From positions 744,001 through 808,000 of the forward strand of contig NZ_CANLNS010000001.1 in NCBI RefSeq assembly GCF_947492715.1: a DNA stretch of 64,000 bases, read 5' to 3'. Below are positions 63,331 through 64,000 of the stretch, one piece after another. Source of the DNA: an uncultured Psychroserpens sp. Lineage in GTDB: Bacteria > Bacteroidota > Bacteroidia > Flavobacteriales > Flavobacteriaceae. Position 1 is the first letter of the stretch. The number at the start of each line of letters is the position of its first letter. Below the pieces are notes generated by a model. It was not told the DNA's origin, did not search any database, and worked only from the letters and a program-made list of their open reading frames with translations. The translations under genes were made by a program, and so were the position numbers.

Positions 63331-64000
63331 TGGGTAACAAAACCATATACGCGGAACATTAGTATGAATTGAAGTGAATAATAAAAACGCAATTTAGAAA
63401 GAACAACACTAAATAATCCTTTATAGAGTATATGGTGATGCTTAGAGTGATTTTTGCGTAAACATCTTTAAATCAATACTTAATACTAATTTTTTTTAGA
63501 AGAAGTATTGTTAATGTCGTTTTTTATATTTATTTTCAAAGAAAATTCGTACAAATTTTCAATTAATTTTTAAGCCATCAACATATGAATTTAAGACTAC
63601 TTATTATTATTCTAGCTTTCGTATTGAGTTCTTCTTTAACTAAAGCGCAAAACTTATTAGACACTTCAACTTGGACTATTGGCAGCGGTTCTGTTTCTGG
63701 ATTCGCTCAAAACGGAGCTACAAGTGAAAATAGCCGAGAATTAGGGACAGATCCTTTCGGCGATTCGTCCATTTTATGGAAAGGTGGAAACGATGCTGCC
63801 AATAATGCAGATGGTGGTTGGAACTCTAACTATCATAATATCAATAATGAAGAAACCTATCGCTTTGTTGTTTGGTTGAAAAAAACAAATTCTAACGATG
63901 GGCATAGCTATTTTGGTTGTCAGCAGTGGCAAAGCGGTACCGACACAAACTTTTATGATTATACCATTTTAAAATTAAATGGAGATATTGGAACAAATCC
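63331..64000 (+). repeat. Long direct repeat, copy 2 (runs off the window)
   Basis: Homologous to 53698-54349 at an offset of about 9.65 kb; within the coding part shown I find only two base differences, both silent. Confidence 0.9.
63586..64000 (+). CDS. Partial second copy of the T9SS partner gene
   Basis: First 138 codons of a paralog of the gene at 53935, cut by the window end. Same signal peptide and first domain. Only two synonymous changes are visible in 415 bases, so the copy is recent or kept alike by gene conversion. A second RHS gene is expected just downstream. Confidence 0.9.

Larger units (their letters stand above)
63051..63585. other. 535-base region between RHS cassettes
   Basis: Contains a terminator (63141-63179), an ssb remnant on the minus strand (63194-63322) and the start of the long repeat (from 63331). 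Confidence 0.8.

Noticed and set aside
53872-64000. Whether the repeat marks an insertion sequence
   Set aside because: No transposase, no terminal inverted repeats and no target duplication; the repeat is a gene plus promoter.

Overview
The window is AT-rich and comes from a member of the Bacteroidota, most likely a Flavobacteriaceae species. The grounds are type IX secretion (T9SS) C-terminal sorting domains on several proteins, SusC/TonB-type receptors with a CarboxypepD-like N-terminus, TAnnTTTG -7 promoter boxes, A-rich leaders in place of strong Shine-Dalgarno sites, and housekeeping genes (recO, gdhA, gmk, nadD, metG) that read like flavobacterial ones. No tRNA, rRNA, CRISPR array or insertion sequence was recognised.

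Layout. (1) 1-29.3 kb is ordinary chromosome: a giant T9SS-secreted protein, a TonB receptor, recO, a PorZ-like propeller protein, gdhA, a trans-sulfuration enzyme, a Na+/H+ antiporter, the yicC-gmk-nadD operon, yraN, an S66 carboxypeptidase, metG and small regulators. (2) 29.5-35.7 kb holds a TonB-plug-like surface protein, an AraC regulator followed by two promoters with the same operator-like element at the same spacing, an AhpD-like protein, a cupredoxin-like protein and a T9SS metalloprotease. (3) 35.9-49.4 kb, all on the minus strand, is a class I lanthipeptide (RiPP) cluster. In transcription order it has an outer-membrane TonB receptor-like barrel, five precursor peptides (one with a GTG start, and two or three too short for usual ORF cut-offs), a LanC-like protein that has lost its zinc ligands, two luciferase-like flavin oxidoreductases, a C39-peptidase ABC exporter, a 55-aa membrane peptide, a complete LanC cyclase, and a LanB dehydratase split into glutamylation and elimination proteins. 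A LuxR-type response regulator, a TPR histidine kinase, a 53-aa lipoprotein and a LytTR regulator whose receiver lacks the phospho-Asp lie just upstream (49.6-53.5 kb). (4) 53.9-64 kb is a polymorphic-toxin locus on the plus strand: a T9SS-secreted partner, a 2207-aa SpvB/FG-GAP/RHS protein with a C-terminal toxin-like domain, an overlapping lipoprotein gene (candidate immunity), a remnant of ssb, and the start of a second, nearly identical copy of the partner gene running off the window end. It is probably a tandem array of RHS cassettes.

How region 3 should work (inference from known families): the precursors carry near-identical leaders ending in GG. LanB-N and LanB-C would dehydrate Ser/Thr in the conserved core motif S-C-x-[IL]-[FHY]-[ST]-C, and the intact LanC would form thioether rings. 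The LLM pair may add a redox tailoring step. The C39 ABC transporter would remove the leader at GG during export across the inner membrane, and the TonB receptor-like barrel would handle passage or sensing at the outer membrane. The two-component system and LytTR protein are candidate regulators. This multi-precursor cluster is the best candidate for an undescribed system here.
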